From assembly GCA_937920475.1 (NCBI GenBank), contig CALEUX010000052.1, positions 1-64,000 on the forward strand: a DNA stretch of 64,000 bases. The letters are read 5' to 3'. Positions 30,655-40,727 of this stretch are shown here, piece after piece. This DNA comes from an uncultured Marinilabiliaceae bacterium (GTDB lineage: Bacteria; Bacteroidota; Bacteroidia; Bacteroidales; Marinilabiliaceae). The notes beneath the pieces are model-generated. The model was given only the letters and a program-made list of their open reading frames with translations. It was not told where the DNA came from and did not search any database. Position numbers and translations under genes: made by a program. Every line of letters begins with the position of its first letter. The first letter of the stretch is position 1.

Positions 30655-32991
30655 TCAGAAAGGATAGCCAATAGCAAAATTAAAAGCCACATCATTCCAT
30701 GTATAAGGTCTTGAACCGGGAATCCATTTTTTCCCTGACTCAGCAGAGGGGTCGTGCAGTTTTAAGCCAGTATCGACTCTAAAAATAAAGTATTTAAAAT
30801 CGAACCGGGTTCCAAAACCGGTTCCTAAGGCCAGTTGTTTGTAGAACTCATCAAATTTGAACAATCCTCCGGGAACTGAGGCTTCAGGCCTTATGCTCCA
30901 AATATTGCCCGCATCGAGGAATAAAGCTCCCTCGAGTACCCAAAAGAGTTTAAACCGATACTCGACGTTAAATTCCAACTTTATATCGGCAGTTTGGTTA
31001 TAATAGTTGTACGACGTGAGGTTTTCATCTTTATAAGAACCTGGGCCAAGTCCCCGCACAGGCCATGCCCGCACACTATTCGCGCCACCCGAAAAATAAC
31101 GTTTTTCAAAAGGAAGAACATTCAGGTTTCCATATGGTACGCCCACCCCTCCAAAAAACCTGTAAGTAATGGATGTAACAGTGTTAATGCGTTGATGGTA
31201 TCTAATGTCGACATCATTTTTGAGGTACTGTGCATAACGAATGCCAAGTATCTGATAAAAACCATCATCTGTTTTATCAGACCATAGAGGTGCCATTAAA
31301 TCGAGCAGATTACCTGCTGATTCAATGTTATACCTGAGGTACCAGAAATTCCGGTTTTGACCTAACACCTGTTGGTTGTACAATAAGCTGTAATTCATAT
31401 TGACAATAAGGTGGTCCTCGTAAGTATACTTTAAAAACTTATCTTCAATGTACTCTCTAAAGTTGGCACTGACATGGGGAATATTCACCAGGTTAAAATC
31501 AAGCGGAAAAAATGAGTGTGTTAAAAAACGGGATGAACGCCAGTTGTACCCAAGCCTGGCATTGGCAATGGTTCGTGTATAATCAGGACGTCGCTGGTAA
31601 TTATAAGCCAGGGCGATGGTGGTGCGCGGATTATACTTTTGTCGGAACCTTTCGATTTTAAAAGGTAAAACAAATTTGGGCAGCACAATGGATGTTTCGC
31701 CACCAAATTCGAGTGTATTAAACTGCTCCTTATTGCTTTGCCGCATTACTAATTGGTTCTGTCGGGCCAGGCGTGTGTTCAGCGTAAATAATTCGGCACC
31801 ATTTAACAGATTCTTATGCTGATATTTAAAATTACCTGCAGCGCCAAGGTTACCCGATGAGTTGGTACCTTCAATTTCAACAGCATAGCTTTGATATTTA
31901 CCTGGAACCACGTGTATGATACAATCGAGAAACTTACGCCCATGTTCATCTACGGCATTGTCGACCTCTCTAAAACGAATGTTGATATATTTAAACAATC
32001 GCAAACTACTGAGCAAAAACTGGGTTCTCTCAACCAGATCGGACTGGTAAAGCTCGCCAGGATTAATATAATTGCTGTTGGTAAGCACATCGGGGCGAAA
32101 ATTCATTTTCCCTTCATAGACAATTTTAAAACCCAGATAATGAATGGTGTCGGTTTTGTATGATTCGGTGCTTTCGTTAAGAATTAACTCCTGAGGGTCG
32201 GTGCCAACCTGAAATTGAACATCACCAATTATATATTTACGATGATAATCGCCTGCCTCGGCAACTCCGGTATCCTGTGAAGGCCTCATGAGCACCAGCG
32301 TGTCGTTGATTTTGTAGTTATCCAGTGAACTGTCGGCTAAGAAATATATATACTCACGTGAGAAGGCATAATAACCGTTATTCCTGAGTTTTTGAGTAAT
32401 CCGGTCGCGTTCGCGGTTGTGCAAATCGGTAGTGAAAGCCCGCCCGCGCCTCAACTGAGAGTTTACGGTGTCATTTAAAACCAGGTTGCGAAGGCTATCA
32501 TCTTCAATTCTGTAATAAACATTATTTAAGCGATACCTTGGCCCTGAATGAATTGTATAGGTAACTTTTGCTTTTTTGCGCGATGGAAAAGTAACCGTAT
32601 CAGAAACTTCAGCAAGAAAATAACCCCGGTTTTTCAGGAAAATGCTCATTTGATCAACGGAACGCTGCACAAGGGTTGAATCGTAAATAACGGGAGCTTC
32701 GCCAATTCTCCTTAACCATTTATTGAATCCTTTACTATCGTCTCGTCCCGACAAATTATAAATTCCAAGATGAAACTTCCAAAATCCCAAAATTCTTAAG
32801 TTTTCCTGTTGTCGCAAGTAGGATTTTAATTCCTGGCGGGAAACATCACGTGCAGGATTTTTAATTTCAACTTTAGATAAAAGCCTATCGCCCGGATACA
32901 CATATTTAGTTGACTTACAACCAAAAAACGCAAGCCCAACTAATAAAACCAAACCAATTTTAAATAATATGTGGGATTTATTTCGAACCAT
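30655..32991 (-). CDS. TamA/BamA-like Omp85 outer membrane lipoprotein
   Basis: About 778 aa from the ATG at 32991 (MVRNKSHILFK), which gives a clean lipoprotein signal ending at LAFFGC; the frame is open to 33072 but the upstream part is not signal-like. POTRA-type segments span ~30-380 (e.g. VQRSVDQMSIFLKNRGYF), followed by the Omp85 barrel with the lid-loop motif GGANSVRAWPVRGLGPG and a C-terminal FNFAIGYPF strand. Likely inserts or exports surface proteins. Confidence 0.88.
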   Translation of the reverse strand: MVRNKSHILFKIGLVLLVGLAFFGCKSTKYVYPGDRLLSKVEIKNPARDVSRQELKSYLRQQENLRILGFWKFHLGIYNLSGRDDSKGFNKWLRRIGEAPVIYDSTLVQRSVDQMSIFLKNRGYFLAEVSDTVTFPSRKKAKVTYTIHSGPRYRLNNVYYRIEDDSLRNLVLNDTVNSQLRRGRAFTTDLHNRERDRITQKLRNNGYYAFSREYIYFLADSSLDNYKINDTLVLMRPSQDTGVAEAGDYHRKYIIGDVQFQVGTDPQELILNESTESYKTDTIHYLGFKIVYEGKMNFRPDVLTNSNYINPGELYQSDLVERTQFLLSSLRLFKYINIRFREVDNAVDEHGRKFLDCIIHVVPGKYQSYAVEIEGTNSSGNLGAAGNFKYQHKNLLNGAELFTLNTRLARQNQLVMRQSNKEQFNTLEFGGETSIVLPKFVLPFKIERFRQKYNPRTTIALAYNYQRRPDYTRTIANARLGYNWRSSRFLTHSFFPLDFNLVNIPHVSANFREYIEDKFLKYTYEDHLIVNMNYSLLYNQQVLGQNRNFWYLRYNIESAGNLLDLMAPLWSDKTDDGFYQILGIRYAQYLKNDVDIRYHQRINTVTSITYRFFGGVGVPYGNLNVLPFEKRYFSGGANSVRAWPVRGLGPGSYKDENLTSYNYYNQTADIKLEFNVEYRFKLFWVLEGALFLDAGNIWSIRPEASVPGGLFKFDEFYKQLALGTGFGTRFDFKYFIFRVDTGLKLHDPSAESGKKWIPGSRPYTWNDVAFNFAIGYPF

Positions 32992-33038
32992 CAGGAATTT
33001 ACTTAATACCAAATAAAACGAACTCGAACCGAATTCAT

Positions 33039-33069
33039 TCTGCGAATGTACTATATTATTATAATTTTG
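33039..33069 (+). promoter_or_regulatory. Promoter for the RNA methyltransferase gene
   Basis: TCTG (33039-33042), 19-bp spacer, TAATTTTG (33062-33069). Start codon is 25 bp further on. A minus-strand TAACTTTG at 33081-33074 may serve the Omp85 gene and supports its downstream start. Confidence 0.6.
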
Positions 33070-33093
33070 CATGCAAAGTTACAAATTTGAACC

Positions 33094-33870
33094 ATGCTAA
33101 GTAAGGCCCGACAAAAACTCATAGCATCCTTGGTGCAGAAAAAACAACGTGATATTCACGGGCTCTTTCTGGCCGAAGGCCCACGGATGATTCACGATTT
33201 AATTCAATCCGGCTTACATCCTCAGTTTTTGGTTGGCACCGACCAATGGACTGCTGATGCTGAAATCAGTAAGAAAAACCCTGAAACCATCATTGTAACG
33301 GCCAATGAGTTTAAAAAAATATCGCTATTAAAAACGCCACAACATGTTTTGGGAGTTTTTCCCAAGCCTGAAAATCATTTCAACAATAATGCCATAAAAA
33401 GGGGATTGACTCTGGTGCTTGATGGAATTCAGGACCCGGGCAACCTGGGAACCATCATACGGCTGGCCGACTGGTTTGGGATTGGTAACATTGTTTGCAG
33501 TATTGATACGGTTGATGTTTATAATCCAAAAGTTGTGCAGGCATCAATGGGTGCTTTGGTTAAAGTAACCGTACATTATACCAATCTTATGGCATTTTTA
33601 AGTACTTACAATAATTCATTTAAAAATCCGGTATATGGTGCTTTTCTGGAAGGCGAGAGTATTTATACTCAAACTTTAAGTCAGGATTCCATTATTATAA
33701 TGGGAAACGAAGGCAATGGCATAAGGCCGGATGTTGAGAAATTTATAACCAACAAAATTACTATTCCTGATTTTTCCAAAGCTGGGAAATCTGCAGAATC
33801 GCTCAATGTGGGCGTTGCAACAGCTGTTATTTGTGCCGAATTCAGGCGTCAGTCCATTTCGGGAACTTGA
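33094..33870 (+). CDS. TrmH/SpoU family RNA 2'-O-methyltransferase
   Basis: 258 aa. A short substrate-binding N-domain is followed by the SPOUT knot: VLDGIQDPGNLGTIIRLADW, IIIMGNEGNGI and KAGKSAESLNVGVATAVICAEFRR. Uses S-adenosylmethionine to methylate a ribose in rRNA or tRNA; the exact site is not determinable here. Its 3' end overlaps the convergent FAD oxidoreductase gene by 22 bp. Confidence 0.92.
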   Translation: MLSKARQKLIASLVQKKQRDIHGLFLAEGPRMIHDLIQSGLHPQFLVGTDQWTADAEISKKNPETIIVTANEFKKISLLKTPQHVLGVFPKPENHFNNNAIKRGLTLVLDGIQDPGNLGTIIRLADWFGIGNIVCSIDTVDVYNPKVVQASMGALVKVTVHYTNLMAFLSTYNNSFKNPVYGAFLEGESIYTQTLSQDSIIIMGNEGNGIRPDVEKFITNKITIPDFSKAGKSAESLNVGVATAVICAEFRRQSISGT

Positions 33871-35429
33871 ACGCCGAGCATTGCCGCAGCCATGATGGCA
33901 CATTTTTCGCCATCGAGGGCTGAAGAGGCTATTCCACCGGCATAGCCAGCGCCTTCTCCACATGGAAACAGACCTTTAATTTGAACGTGCTGCAACGTTA
34001 AAGGGTCGCGGGGAATACGAACCGGCGAAGAAGTTCTTGATTCAGTTCCCAAAACTATGGCTTCGGGAGTTAAAAACCCTTTGGCCCATTTGCCAAAGTA
34101 CCGGAATCCTTCGCGCAAGCGGTCAGAAATAATGGGCGGTAAAATAAAATGGAGCGGTGCCGAAATTGTTCCGGGAACATAAGAGCACTCGGGCAAATCG
34201 AACGATAATTTTCCGTTAACAAAGTCGGTTAATCGCTGTGCAGGCGCTATCACATTTTTACCTCCATTCACAAAGCAGTTGCGCTCCACTTCGCGCTGGA
34301 AAGCCAATCCGGCTAACGAACCAAATTTTTTATATCCATCCAAATCTTCAGGACGAATCTCGACCACTATACCACTGTTGGCATATGGCGAATTGCGACC
34401 TGATGGCGACATTCCATTAACCACCATTTCGTCGGGTCCGGTCATAGCCGGCACAATAAAACCACCCGGGCACATGCAAAAAGAATAGACTCCCCGCTCC
34501 TGCACCTGACAGGTAAAAGAATACGAGGCGGCCGGTAAATACTGCCCCCTGCCCTCGGGATTGTGATACTGAATTTGGTCGATAAGGGTTTGAGGATGCT
34601 CAACCCGAACACCCATTGCCCAAACTTTTGATTCAAGCAAAATAGCCTTATGATGGAGCAATTCGTAAACATCGCGAGCCGAGTGTCCGGTTGCCAGAAT
34701 GGTGGCAGCAGCCATGATTTTATCGCCTGATGAAGTAACAATACCCTTTATTTCATCCCCATCAATTATTAAATCGTCGAGTCGTGTATTAAAATGCACC
34801 TCACCTCCGGCTGCCATAATAGTGTTGCGTATGTTTTTAATGACGGTTGGCAGGCGGTCGGTACCAATGTGCGGATGGGCATCAATTAAAATATCTTCGC
34901 TGGCACCATGAAAATTTAAAACTTCGAGAAAACGTTCAAAATCGCCACGCTTTTTGCTTCGGGTATAGAGTTTTCCATCTGAAAAAGTGCCGGCTCCACC
35001 TTCCCCAAAAGCATAATTTGACTCAGGATTAACAGGATTATTCCGGTTTAAAAGCGCCAGGTCTTTCTTCCGTTCACTAACATCTTTTCCGCGTTCAATA
35101 ACAATGGGCTTTAATCTAAGTTCGATGAGCTTAAGCGCTGCAAATAGTCCTCCCGGCCCTGCTCCTATTACCAGTACTCTCTTGCCTGATGATACGTTGG
35201 GATATTGAAATGACACAGGCTGTTTAACCGGGAAAGCTGCATTGGCCCAGGCATTTATATGCAACTGAACCATAACCGGATGTTTGCGGGCATCAATAGA
35301 GCGCCGACGAATATAATAACCGGATACTTTCTGAGGTGCCACTTTCATCTGGCGTGCCACAAGCTCTTTAATTAGCTGATTATTTGCAGCTTCAGCAGGC
35401 TGTAAACGAAGTATGATTTCCTTTTTCAC
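33849..35429 (-). CDS. FAD-dependent dehydrogenase of the COG2509 type
   Basis: 526 aa from a GTG start. FAD-binding GxGxxG in RVLVIGAGPGGLFAALKLIE, then the family signature NYAFGEGGAGTFSDGKLYTR and C-terminal FPCGEGAGYAGGIASSALDG. The redox substrate is unknown. Single gene, convergent with the methyltransferase. Confidence 0.9.
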   Translation of the reverse strand: MKKEIILRLQPAEAANNQLIKELVARQMKVAPQKVSGYYIRRRSIDARKHPVMVQLHINAWANAAFPVKQPVSFQYPNVSSGKRVLVIGAGPGGLFAALKLIELRLKPIVIERGKDVSERKKDLALLNRNNPVNPESNYAFGEGGAGTFSDGKLYTRSKKRGDFERFLEVLNFHGASEDILIDAHPHIGTDRLPTVIKNIRNTIMAAGGEVHFNTRLDDLIIDGDEIKGIVTSSGDKIMAAATILATGHSARDVYELLHHKAILLESKVWAMGVRVEHPQTLIDQIQYHNPEGRGQYLPAASYSFTCQVQERGVYSFCMCPGGFIVPAMTGPDEMVVNGMSPSGRNSPYANSGIVVEIRPEDLDGYKKFGSLAGLAFQREVERNCFVNGGKNVIAPAQRLTDFVNGKLSFDLPECSYVPGTISAPLHFILPPIISDRLREGFRYFGKWAKGFLTPEAIVLGTESRTSSPVRIPRDPLTLQHVQIKGLFPCGEGAGYAGGIASSALDGEKCAIMAAAMLGVQVPEMD

Positions 35430-35516
35430 AAGAATGCGTTGTGATAATTAATTGGTGCTGTTAAACATCCATGAAACTTCCCTTCAAATTATGAATGTAA
35501 AAACCAACTCAGCAAT

Positions 35517-36227
35517 TTATTCGAAATAAAAAGTAAGCACAAAGATACGTGAAGAAAGCCGGTCGAGTACTTTGGTGTAATAAATATCTTCGGGTTCGCC
35601 GGTTCCGGCCGGATTAAGAACATTTGCCAACCCAACCGACAATTTAAACTCAGTAGAGAATCTGAAATAGCTCATATATGAATCAATTCCTGCGCCCAAT
35701 TCCCAATATAAATCGAAGGGACGCATTAAAAGTCCATCTTTTTTACTTTTAGCCAAATCGATACGCGGATTAATGCCGGCAACAAAATAAGGTTTGGCAT
35801 TGTGCATACGAGCCCCATTGAATTTGAGCATAATGGGACATTCCAGAAACGTTGATTTTATTTCAAGTGGATACTCATCTTTCTGGCCTTCGGCATTGAT
35901 AAAAAGGAGGTCGCGCTGTCCAAAACTAATGCCGGGCAATAAACGAAGACTCATATACTTATTCAGCCTGAAATTACTCACCATTCCCAGGTTAATTCCC
36001 GGGTTAAGATTAACAACATCGGCATATCGGGGAGCCACACCATTGCCCAATGCTTCAGGACTTTTATGAACAACTCTGAAATCCATGGTATTAAGTCCAA
36101 TTAAGAATCCAAAGTTCAAGGTTTTATCGTCGAAATTGGGAAGATTTGGAGCTCCCTTGTCGCGAGGTTGTGCATGAAGCGCAAAAGAAGCAATTAAAAG
36201 TAAAAGTATCAGGATTTGATTTTTCAT
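35517..36227 (-). CDS. porT: PorT-like protein (type IX secretion)
   Basis: 236 aa from the ATG at 36227, which gives a standard signal peptide (MKNQILILLLLIASFALHAQ); an upstream ATG at 36332 would add a second hydrophobic segment. The mature part is a predicted outer-membrane barrel with LNFGFLIGLNTMDFRVVHK at its start and an aromatic end (FVLTFYFE). PorT is needed for type IX secretion and gliding. Its place directly after ubiE is a common Bacteroidota arrangement. Confidence 0.82.
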   Translation of the reverse strand: MKNQILILLLLIASFALHAQPRDKGAPNLPNFDDKTLNFGFLIGLNTMDFRVVHKSPEALGNGVAPRYADVVNLNPGINLGMVSNFRLNKYMSLRLLPGISFGQRDLLFINAEGQKDEYPLEIKSTFLECPIMLKFNGARMHNAKPYFVAGINPRIDLAKSKKDGLLMRPFDLYWELGAGIDSYMSYFRFSTEFKLSVGLANVLNPAGTGEPEDIYYTKVLDRLSSRIFVLTFYFE

Positions 36228-36337
36228 CCGAACAGAATTGATTTTTAACGGCCGGATTGCCTGTCCCAATATATCAGAAAAACCTGTGTATGGAATAGCC
36301 AACGTTACTAAAGAAAATAAACGAAACTTCATTGGCT

Positions 36338-37069
36338 TTATTGTAAAGGTTTTTCGGCCACATAGATGGTAGCTATACCAAAAGTTTGCCGCCACTCACG
36401 CGTTGGATACAATCCGGCTTTACGTAATTCATCTAAAAAGTGCTTTCCTTCGGGAAAATTAAAAACCGATGCAGGTAAGTATTTATAAGCCTCTTTATCG
36501 CCTGATATAACGCCTCCCCACCAAGGTAAAATTTTAGTAAAATAAAAATTATACAACTGTTTCATTGGGAAGGAGGATGGCTTTGAAAACTCGAGTACGA
36601 CTAATCGCCCACCAGGCCTTAATACCCGGGTAATTTCAGTAAGACCTTTATTTAGATCGCCAAAATTCCTAACACCAAAAGCAACCGTAACCGCTTCGAA
36701 AGTATTTTTATCGAAGGGCAATGCTTCCGAATCAGCTTCTTTGAGAAAGACAGTGTGTTGCAACCCTCGCTTACGAATTTTCTGCTTAGCAACATTCAAC
36801 ATTTCGGCAGAAATATCCACAGCATAAATCAAAGTAGTTTTTAACCTGGAGGCTTCAATAGCTAAATCGGCTGTACCGGTAGCAACATCCAATATGTATG
36901 GCATCTTTAAATCGGTGAGTAAATTAATAACTCGTCGGCGCCAGATGCGGTCGATACCAAACGACAAAGACCGGTTAAGAAAATCGTAATGGGGAGCAAT
37001 TCGGTTAAACATATTTGTAACCTGCTCTTTTTTAGAACCAACCTGATTATTATAGGGCTTTACACTCAT
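36338..37069 (-). CDS. ubiE: Demethylmenaquinone methyltransferase UbiE/MenG
   Basis: 243 aa. SAM-binding motif ILDVATGTADLAIEASRL and the family blocks RIAPHYDFLNRSLSFGIDRIWR and VTVAFGVRNFGDLNKGL. Carries out the last methylation of menaquinone, the expected quinone of an anaerobic Bacteroidota. Confidence 0.95.
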   Translation of the reverse strand: MSVKPYNNQVGSKKEQVTNMFNRIAPHYDFLNRSLSFGIDRIWRRRVINLLTDLKMPYILDVATGTADLAIEASRLKTTLIYAVDISAEMLNVAKQKIRKRGLQHTVFLKEADSEALPFDKNTFEAVTVAFGVRNFGDLNKGLTEITRVLRPGGRLVVLEFSKPSSFPMKQLYNFYFTKILPWWGGVISGDKEAYKYLPASVFNFPEGKHFLDELRKAGLYPTREWRQTFGIATIYVAEKPLQ

Positions 37070-37489
37070 CTTTTTTCCTGAATTTTCAATCTTACTGATA
37101 CTAAATTGATAATTTTATTTTTTTAGACTCCAGACACAAGACTTAAAGACTATAGAAAAACTAAATATCAAAATATCAAACAATTATTCCAAATATCGTT
37201 TTTGCAAGTCTGCCGGTAAGGCAGGTCTGTATAATCTATTAAGTCTTATCAGCCTATCGGCAAACACGTCTATCTGTCTATCTGTCTATTTCCGATAAAC
37301 CCGAACAGGTGTCTAAACTTCTTATAGTCTTTAATTAAATCAGAAAACTAAATTCAAACAGTTTTTTAATCAGACATCCAATGGTGGTACCTGATATTTC
37401 TGAAATTTAGAATGCAAAAATAGGTGAATTTGAACAGGTTTATAATCGTATAAAGACTTTTCAAAAAATTCAGGCTATTCCAACAATGG
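37070..37489. repeat. 420-bp gap with short-period repeats
   Basis: Between purL and ubiE. A degenerate heptamer stretch (gactcca-gacacaa-gacttaa-agactat) lies at 37124-37155 and matches the one at 27838. A CTATCTGT tandem stretch is at 37268-37290, and CTGCC/GGCAG form a small hairpin at 37210-37224. No ORF or riboswitch is recognised. Confidence 0.45.
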
Positions 37490-39718
37490 CTATTTGGATC
37501 CTTCGACCCAATCTTTTAGCCTGTTCTCAAAAACTTTACGGAAGTCTTCAACAAAACCGTACGATTCATCATCAACTCTGATTTCACCTTTAGTTACATG
37601 CCCTAAAATAGAGAACGGAAATTCCTGTTCAACCATATAATCCACAAACATATCCTGCTTTTCGGGTGATACAGAAACTACAATACGGCTTTGCGATTCT
37701 CCAAACAAGAAGGCATCTTTCCGAATTTCGGCATCGGAGGTAATATCAAATCCGAAACCAAGAGGTACGGCACTTTCGAGCAAGGTAAGGAATAATCCTC
37801 CATTGGATATATCATGAACCGAACGAACAAGGCCATTTTCTATCATGCCGGTCACTACCTGATGCAGCTCCTGTTCTTCCTCAGGAATATAAACAGGCGG
37901 TTTAGAAATTTCAATTTTATGAACCAGACGGATATATTCTGAGCCATTCACATCGTTTCGCGACCTACCCACCAGAAATATCATATCGCCTTTATGTTTA
38001 AACGAAAGCGTGGTATGCTGTTCAGCTTTTCTTAACAAGCCTACCATTCCAATAATGGGTGAAGGCACAATGGGCAGAATCTGACCTTCGACAGAACGCT
38101 GGTTATAAAAACTGACATTACCACTAATAACAGGCACTTTAAATATTTTACATGCTTCGGCCACTCCTTTTACAGAGGCTACAAATGCTCCATAAGCCTT
38201 TGGATCGTTTGGATTTCCGAAGTTCAGACAATCAGAGATGGCCAAAGGTTTACCCCCTGCGCAAACAATATTTCTGGCTGCTTCAGCAACAGCAATCTGA
38301 GCCCCTTTAAAGGGGTCGGCCGACATATAACCGGGATTGCAATCGAGCGTGGTAACCAAAGCTGCTCCATTTTCTTTAATTTCAATAATTGAAGCATCGG
38401 AGGGATATTTTGAGCTGACATCCTCGGCTCTAAGAGATTTGGAGAATTTTTTGCTGAGATATTTTTTTGAAGCCAGATTCAATGAGTTAATCATTTGCTT
38501 TACCACCTTAGGATAATGGTCGGGTTCGGGCAAATCATCCACAACACAGTCATGGGCCAATGTTTCTGCATTTTCGAACTTTGGGTCGTAAACAGGCGCT
38601 TTTCCTCCTAATCCCAAAAATTTTACAGGTAATTGAGCCAGCAAATCACTGCCTGAATAAAGGCTAAAAAGCTCGTCGGATGTTACTTTACCTACTATTC
38701 CGTATTCCACATTATGGTCTAATGCCAAAGAGCGCACTTTGTCGGCATTAGCGGGTGTAATGCAAATAAGCATACGTCCCCAGGTTTCAGATATCAGGAT
38801 ATCGCGTGGAGTTAACCCATTGTCTCTTAAAGGAACCCCATCAGTACGAACAGTAACGCCGCTATTGCCTCTTGCTGCCATTTCGGTGACTGCTCCGGCT
38901 ATCCCCTGTGCACCAATAGGTTGCACTCCAATTATTAATTTCTCCTTAATCAGTTTCTGAATCAGTTTATTCAGATTAACCTCAACCTCTACATTTTTTA
39001 AATAATCAACGGTAATACCTTTGGTTCCGTTATCGGTTATAACATCGGCAGTAAATGCATCGCCATCAATACCCTCGTTACCGGTTGCGATACCTACAAT
39101 AGCAATTAAATTCCCTTCGCCTTTAGCCACTGCCGACACCAAATCGTCCTTACGGGCAACGCCCACTACCATATTATTAACAATAGGGTTTGAATTGTAA
39201 CCATTGCAGAAAAAAACCTCGCCACCTACAACAGGAATTCCAAAGCCCTTTTCAAAGTCGGCCAAACCGTTAACAACCTCATCGAACAACCATCGGGCAG
39301 TATCTCTTTCACCATCGCCAAAACGCAACGAGTTTAAAAAAGCCAAAGGCCTTGCGCCCATTGAAAAAATATCGCGGGTTACCACCCTTAATCCTGTTGA
39401 TGCACCTAGCCTTGGCTGAACAGCACACGGATGATTGTGTGATTCCAGCTTAAATACACATACCAGGCCATCGCCTATATCAATGGCACCGGCACTCTCC
39501 CTGCCTGCTTCAATAACCACACCTTCTCCTTTTCGAGGCAACAGATCGAGCCATTTAAGAGAATTTTTATAACTGGCATGTTCAGACCAAAGTATGGAAA
39601 AAAGTTCCAACTCGAGAAGATTTGGTTTCCGCCCAAGAATCTGCTGAATTCTGTCAAACTCTTCGGATGACAAATTAAAAGTTTCAGCATCATAAATGGT
39701 AACATCGGTTGCAGACAT
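37490..39718 (-). CDS. purL: Phosphoribosylformylglycinamidine synthase, small-type PurL
   Basis: 742 aa, the short Bacillus/archaeal form. Blocks: LFSILWSEHASYKNSLKWL, SHNHPCAVQPRLGASTG, FLNSLRFGD and the second ATP-grasp-like half DCLNFGNPNDPKAYG. It makes formylglycinamidine ribonucleotide in purine synthesis and needs separate PurQ and PurS, neither of which is in the window. Many Bacteroidales carry the long ~1230-aa fused PurL, so this form is worth noting. Confidence 0.93.
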   Translation of the reverse strand: MSATDVTIYDAETFNLSSEEFDRIQQILGRKPNLLELELFSILWSEHASYKNSLKWLDLLPRKGEGVVIEAGRESAGAIDIGDGLVCVFKLESHNHPCAVQPRLGASTGLRVVTRDIFSMGARPLAFLNSLRFGDGERDTARWLFDEVVNGLADFEKGFGIPVVGGEVFFCNGYNSNPIVNNMVVGVARKDDLVSAVAKGEGNLIAIVGIATGNEGIDGDAFTADVITDNGTKGITVDYLKNVEVEVNLNKLIQKLIKEKLIIGVQPIGAQGIAGAVTEMAARGNSGVTVRTDGVPLRDNGLTPRDILISETWGRMLICITPANADKVRSLALDHNVEYGIVGKVTSDELFSLYSGSDLLAQLPVKFLGLGGKAPVYDPKFENAETLAHDCVVDDLPEPDHYPKVVKQMINSLNLASKKYLSKKFSKSLRAEDVSSKYPSDASIIEIKENGAALVTTLDCNPGYMSADPFKGAQIAVAEAARNIVCAGGKPLAISDCLNFGNPNDPKAYGAFVASVKGVAEACKIFKVPVISGNVSFYNQRSVEGQILPIVPSPIIGMVGLLRKAEQHTTLSFKHKGDMIFLVGRSRNDVNGSEYIRLVHKIEISKPPVYIPEEEQELHQVVTGMIENGLVRSVHDISNGGLFLTLLESAVPLGFGFDITSDAEIRKDAFLFGESQSRIVVSVSPEKQDMFVDYMVEQEFPFSILGHVTKGEIRVDDESYGFVEDFRKVFENRLKDWVEGSK

Positions 39719-39871
39719 AAGCGATAGTTTAAGTTAAGTGCTCAGGCATCACTTAAAAATAAGTACCTTTACACTGGTTTGTTTTTAACTTGAAAAACTT
39801 CCTGAAAATAGAAAAATTCAGCCAGACTGCAAACCCGAAAATCAATTTACAGCAAACAAATAATTTGGATT

Positions 39872-40627
39872 ATGAAAAAAATAGCGCTGATTACCGGTGC
39901 AACCTCAGGCATTGGAATGGCAACAGCCAGAAAAGCCGCCAACCTGGGATATAAAATAATAATTACCGGACGACGCATGGAGCGACTTGTAGCATTGAAG
40001 CAAGAATTAGAAAAAAAAGCCATAACCGTGCAAATAATGTACTTCGACGTACGTAATCGTGAAGCAACCCACGAGGCATGGAACGAGTTGCCTTCCGATT
40101 GGAAAATGATTGACGTTTTGGTAAACAATGCAGGATTGGCTGCCGGAAACGACCCAATTCAGGACGGAGATTGGACTGACTGGGAACAAATGATTGATAC
40201 CAACATAAAAGGATTACTCACCATGAGTCAGCTGGTTATACCCGGGATGATAGAGCGTAAAAGTGGTCATATTATCAATGTAAGTTCCATTGCCGGTTCC
40301 GATGTTTATGCCAATGGTAATGTGTATTGTGCCACCAAACACGCGGTTCATGCACTTACCAAAGGTATGCGTATTGATTTGCTTCCTCATAACATTAAAG
40401 TGTCTTCAATATCGCCGGGAATGGTAGAGACTGAATTTTCGATAGTACGCTACCATGGCGATAAGCAAAAAGCAGACAATGTTTACAAAGGATTAACGCC
40501 CTTGTATGCCGAAGATGTGGCCGATGCCATTGAGTTTATGATTACACGCCCGGCACATGTCAATGTAAATGATATGTTGCTGATGCCAACACGGCAGGCA
40601 AGCGCGGTTTATAATTTTAGAGATTAA
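39872..40627 (+). CDS. Short-chain dehydrogenase/reductase (YdfG-like)
   Basis: 251 aa. Cofactor motif ALITGATSGIGMATARKAA, VNNAGLAAG, and catalytic Ser-Tyr-Lys in NVSSIAGSDVYANGNVYCATK. The nearest characterised relatives oxidise 3-hydroxy acids such as serine or allo-threonine with NADP+. Single gene, ends at a bidirectional terminator. Confidence 0.93.
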   Translation: MKKIALITGATSGIGMATARKAANLGYKIIITGRRMERLVALKQELEKKAITVQIMYFDVRNREATHEAWNELPSDWKMIDVLVNNAGLAAGNDPIQDGDWTDWEQMIDTNIKGLLTMSQLVIPGMIERKSGHIINVSSIAGSDVYANGNVYCATKHAVHALTKGMRIDLLPHNIKVSSISPGMVETEFSIVRYHGDKQKADNVYKGLTPLYAEDVADAIEFMITRPAHVNVNDMLLMPTRQASAVYNFRD

Positions 40628-40666
40628 TGGAATGATTGAACCTGCATGGGTTCGTTATACGATACT

Positions 40667-40711
40667 AAAAACCCTAACCTTCGGCTAGCTTGCTGAAGGT
40701 TAGGGTTTTTT
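40667..40711. terminator. Bidirectional terminator between SDR and serpin genes
   Basis: AAAAACCCTAACCTTC pairs with GAAGGTTAGGGTTTTT around a short loop; A/T runs at both ends serve both converging genes. Confidence 0.9.
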
Positions 40712-40727
40712 GATTCAAAGTCCTTAT

